Positions 61,551 to 64,000 of a stretch of 64,000 nucleotides of DNA are shown here, in pieces. Each line of letters starts with the position of its first letter. Position 1 is the first letter of the stretch. This stretch comes from Bradyrhizobium sp. 186 (GTDB lineage Bacteria > Pseudomonadota > Alphaproteobacteria > Rhizobiales > Xanthobacteraceae): the NCBI RefSeq assembly GCF_023101685.1, contig NZ_CP082164.1, positions 1,736,001 to 1,800,000 of the forward strand, written 5' to 3'. The notes beneath the pieces are model-generated. The model was given only the letters and a program-made list of their open reading frames with translations. It searched no databases and was not told the DNA's origin. The translations under genes and the position numbers were made by a program.

Positions 61551-62882
61551 TCAGCGGCGCTTCTCCATGTGGTCGCGCAGCTGGAAATAACTGCCGAGGA
61601 TCGGCATGAACCACGTCTGGCCGCGATAGAGCGGGTGGGACGGCAACGGCGTGCCGAAGGCGTCTGACACGAGATCGTGCTCGCCCAGCAGATGGCGCGC
61701 CAGCCGATGGCCGAGCCAGGTCATTGTCGTGACGCCGCTGCCGTTGCAGCCGGCGGCGTAGTAGCAGCCTTGGGGGTCGCGCCCGAGATGGGGCAGGGCA
61801 TCCAGGGTCACGGCAACCTTGCCGCCCCAGCTATGGCTCACCTTCACGTCGCGCAACTGCGGAAAGCGTTCGGTCATCTGTGCAAACAGTATCTTTGCGC
61901 TCGCCTTGCGGTCGAGCGGATAGAAGCGAGCGCGACCGCCGAACAGGAAACGCTGTCCGTCGGGCGAGTAGCGATAATAAGCGGTGACCCGGTTTGCCTC
62001 GGCGACGCCGCGGCCCGCAGGGATGAGAGACGTCCGCAGCGGCTCGGGCAGAATTTCGGTCGCGATCTGATGCGAGGTGACGGGAACGAGGCGCCGCCTG
62101 AGCCAGGGTGTCGCCGTGCTGGTATAGCCGTTGGTTGCGATGACGACGCGTCTTGCGCGGATCTCACCGCGGCTAGTCACGATCCGGCAGCCGGCGCCCG
62201 CGCGCTCGATCGATGTCACGCGGGTATGGCAGCTGAGCTTCGCTCCCGCGCCGAGGGCGGCCATCAGCAGTCCGCCGAAGAATTTCGCAGGGTGCAGATG
62301 TCCCGCGCCGTTGATGAGCGCGCCGCCGACATAGACGTCGCTCGCGAGCTCCGTGCGCAGCGCGTTGCGATCCAGCATCCGCACGTCGCTGTCGGTATGG
62401 GCGTTGAGCTTCGCGACTCGGCCCTCCCAGTTCCGGACCTGTGCGGCGGTCCAGGCGGCGGCGATGCGACCGCTGCGGCGATAGTCGCAATCAATGCCGT
62501 GCCGCGCGATCAATGTATCGAGGAAGCGGTAGCCGGCCGCAGCCTCGCGCAGTCTATCCTCGGTCGCGGCCTTGCCGGCGGCCGCGGCCGCCGCACTGAT
62601 GCGTTTGGACATGCTTTTGCCGACATTCACGCCGCCGGTGACCTGGCCGCCGCTCAGCGTGCTGGCGCCAATGCCGGGAAGCTCGGCCTCCAGCACGACC
62701 ACCTCGGTCCCGTGCGCGGCGAGTTCGAGGGCACAGGATATGCCGGCATAGCCGGCACCGATGATTGCGACATCGGTCTCGTGCGGCAAGCTGCCGGCGC
62801 CGGCGTCGTTCGGACGCCAGCCGTTCCACCAATAAGGCGTCTCGGAGAAATCCGGAGCGAAGATAGAGGACTGAACCGTCAT
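61551..62882 (-). CDS. FAD-dependent amine oxidoreductase (DAO family), copy 3
   Basis: 443 residues. Front part: SETPYWWNGWRPN, DVAIIGAGYAGISCALELAA with GIGASTLSGGQVTGGVNVGK; the late FAD contact is GGKVAVTLDALPHLGRDPQG with YYAAGCNGSGVTTMTWLGHR. The SLSGGQVT region replaces the SGRNGG motif of copy 2, so this is a different subfamily, nearer gamma-glutamylputrescine/opine-like oxidases with WW near the start. It would deaminate a secondary amine or N-methyl amino acid, such as sarcosine from N-methylhydantoin; that is inference from position next to HyuA and HyuB. Confidence 0.9.
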   Translation of the reverse strand: MTVQSSIFAPDFSETPYWWNGWRPNDAGAGSLPHETDVAIIGAGYAGISCALELAAHGTEVVVLEAELPGIGASTLSGGQVTGGVNVGKSMSKRISAAAAAAGKAATEDRLREAAAGYRFLDTLIARHGIDCDYRRSGRIAAAWTAAQVRNWEGRVAKLNAHTDSDVRMLDRNALRTELASDVYVGGALINGAGHLHPAKFFGGLLMAALGAGAKLSCHTRVTSIERAGAGCRIVTSRGEIRARRVVIATNGYTSTATPWLRRRLVPVTSHQIATEILPEPLRTSLIPAGRGVAEANRVTAYYRYSPDGQRFLFGGRARFYPLDRKASAKILFAQMTERFPQLRDVKVSHSWGGKVAVTLDALPHLGRDPQGCYYAAGCNGSGVTTMTWLGHRLARHLLGEHDLVSDAFGTPLPSHPLYRGQTWFMPILGSYFQLRDHMEKRR

Positions 62883-62900
62883 CGTTGCATCGTCCCGGCG

Positions 62901-64000
62901 CTACGATACGGGATCGGCAACGGCCGCCGCCGGGACGACATAGGGCGCGGAGCGTCGCTCGTTGTAGTAGAGGAAGACGCTGACGAAGGAGATGGTCGCG
63001 ATGATCGCGACATAGCAGGGAACTGCGTAGGGTGTTCCCGTCCGCTCGATGAGGAATGCCGCAACCAGAGGCGCGGTCCCGCCGAACAGTGCGGTGCCGG
63101 TGTTGTAGGCGATCCCGCTCGCGGTCACGCGCATCTCCCGCGGGAACATGTCGACGAGTCCGATCGTCATGCCGCTGGTGATCAGCGGGTAGACCAGCAC
63201 GGGGATCACGGCGGCGGCGATCGCGCTCGCCGGCGTGGTGAAGCTTGCGCCATAGAAGGAGAGGAACATCGCGGGGATCACGAGGATGCAGCCGGCGAGC
63301 AGGGTCGGCCGCCGTCCCACGGTGTCGTTGACCCAGCCGTAGAGGATGGTGGTCGCCATCAGCACCAGTTGGGCAATGAAAATCGCCAGGGATGCGTGCG
63401 TCTCGCCGATCTTCACGAAGTTGATGAGATAGGTCGCAAGGAAGCCGAGCACGAGATAGTTCGACAGCGTGTGGCTCATGAGGATGCTGATGAAGAACAG
63501 CATGCGGCGCCACTGGCTGCGGACCACGGCCGAGAGGGGTGGTGCTTCCGTACGGAGACGACGGCGTTCTTCTTCGATTGCCAGAAACTCCGGCGATTCA
63601 TCGATCTGGTAGCGGATCCAGAGGCCCAGAAGCCCGAGCGGCACGCCAAGCCCGAACATCAGGCGCCAGCCCCAGCTTGCCATGCTCTCCGCACCGATGA
63701 CGGCCGAAACGAGCGTGAAGATGCCGACCGCGATCGCGGTGCCGGCATAGGCGGCCGCCGGGGAGAAAGAGGCCCGGAGCGCCCGATGCCTGCTGCTTCC
63801 TTGCTCGACGATATAGGCGGTCGCGGCCGTGTACTCGCCACCGGCGAAGAAGCCCTGCGCGAGCCGGCAGAAGACGAGAGATGCCGTGGCAAAGCTGCCG
63901 GCGACGGCGTAGCTCGGGAGAAAAGCGGTGATTGCAGTGACCAGGCACATGCCGCTCACCGAGATGAAAAGGGCCGAGCGGCGCCCCAGACGATCGCCGA
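62901..64000 (-). CDS. MFS transporter, MHS (metabolite:H+ symporter) type; 5' end outside the window
   Basis: The frame runs off the right edge, so about 366 C-terminal residues are visible. GDRLGRRSALFISVSGMCLV is the loop 2-3 signature of the major facilitator superfamily. QGFFAGGEYTAATAYIVEQG, VPLGLLGLWIRYQIDESPEF and VNDTVGRRP identify the MHS subgroup (ProP, KgtP, ShiA relatives). Ten or so membrane spans remain. It would bring in an organic acid, betaine or amino acid with protons and serve the amine and hydantoin genes that follow at 18 bases. Confidence 0.93.
   Translation of the reverse strand, partial: GDRLGRRSALFISVSGMCLVTAITAFLPSYAVAGSFATASLVFCRLAQGFFAGGEYTAATAYIVEQGSSRHRALRASFSPAAAYAGTAIAVGIFTLVSAVIGAESMASWGWRLMFGLGVPLGLLGLWIRYQIDESPEFLAIEEERRRLRTEAPPLSAVVRSQWRRMLFFISILMSHTLSNYLVLGFLATYLINFVKIGETHASLAIFIAQLVLMATTILYGWVNDTVGRRPTLLAGCILVIPAMFLSFYGASFTTPASAIAAAVIPVLVYPLITSGMTIGLVDMFPREMRVTASGIAYNTGTALFGGTAPLVAAFLIERTGTPYAVPCYVAIIATISFVSVFLYYNERRSAPYVVPAAAVADPVS

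Noticed and set aside
60545..61609. A 354-residue plus-strand frame over HyuA
   Set aside because: Antisense shadow of HyuA with no recognisable domain.
1..64000. CRISPR arrays or complete insertion sequences
   Set aside because: No regularly spaced short repeats and no transposase gene with terminal inverted repeats were seen; mobile traces are integrase-type only.

Overview
This window is high-GC DNA from an alphaproteobacterium, most likely of the order Hyphomicrobiales and close to Bradyrhizobium or Rhodopseudomonas. That placement rests on base composition and gene families (form II CO-dehydrogenase-like enzymes, many peptide-type ABC transporters, a lanthanide-type PQQ alcohol dehydrogenase, rhizobial small proteins); no rRNA or marker gene in the window proves it. 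I see no rRNA, no complete tRNA and no CRISPR array.

Left block (1 to about 14.3 kb): mostly intact catabolic genes on the plus strand. An enolase-superfamily enzyme is cut by the window edge. It is followed by an exported metallo-beta-lactamase-fold hydrolase, a PQQ alcohol dehydrogenase with the Asp-Tyr-Asp lanthanide signature, a periplasmic binding protein fused to cytochrome c (an apparent XoxJ-XoxG fusion), a VOC protein and a short-chain dehydrogenase. A molybdenum hydroxylase trimer in the order small-large-medium, an acryloyl-CoA-reductase-type oxidoreductase, and a methionine gamma-lyase divergent from an Lrp-type regulator complete the block.

Middle block (14.4 to 28.5 kb): a decayed copy of an integrase C-terminus (14.43 kb) and an intact tyrosine recombinase of the same family (26.5-28.4 kb) bracket a peptide-use module: LysR regulator, M81/MlrC-like peptidase, RidA, a complete peptide ABC transporter and an exported epoxide-hydrolase-like protein. 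A tRNA-3'-end-like sequence just upstream of the intact integrase may be an attachment site.

Decaying stress-type block (28.6 to 40.2 kb): a second broken integrase, Hsp20, a frameshifted secreted protein, a DUF2267 stub, a PCMT-erythromycin-esterase fusion, a frameshifted reading frame, an orphan NuoB, an HtrA protease with a frameshift, an amber stop and a lost 3' end, an orphan PRPP synthetase, a truncated GreA, an RND adaptor with only the tail of its pump, and the tail of a peptide ABC ATPase. Several genes end abruptly against unrelated truncated genes (about 35.63, 37.2 and 39.99 kb), which marks rearrangement junctions.

Right block (40.3 to 64 kb): a large, mostly intact catabolic region for amines, amino acids or cyclic amides. 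It has three DAO-type flavin oxidases or dehydrogenases, an Lrp regulator, a second peptide ABC transporter, a class III aminotransferase broken by two frameshifts and an amber stop, two paralogous two-domain GNAT acetyltransferases, a HAD hydrolase, a succinate-semialdehyde-type dehydrogenase, a cupin, a GhrA-like reductase, a zinc alcohol dehydrogenase, hydantoinase/oxoprolinase subunits A and B, and an MHS-type transporter running off the end. A plausible flow is import, then ring opening or oxidative deamination, then semialdehyde oxidation to central acids; the true substrate cannot be read from sequence.
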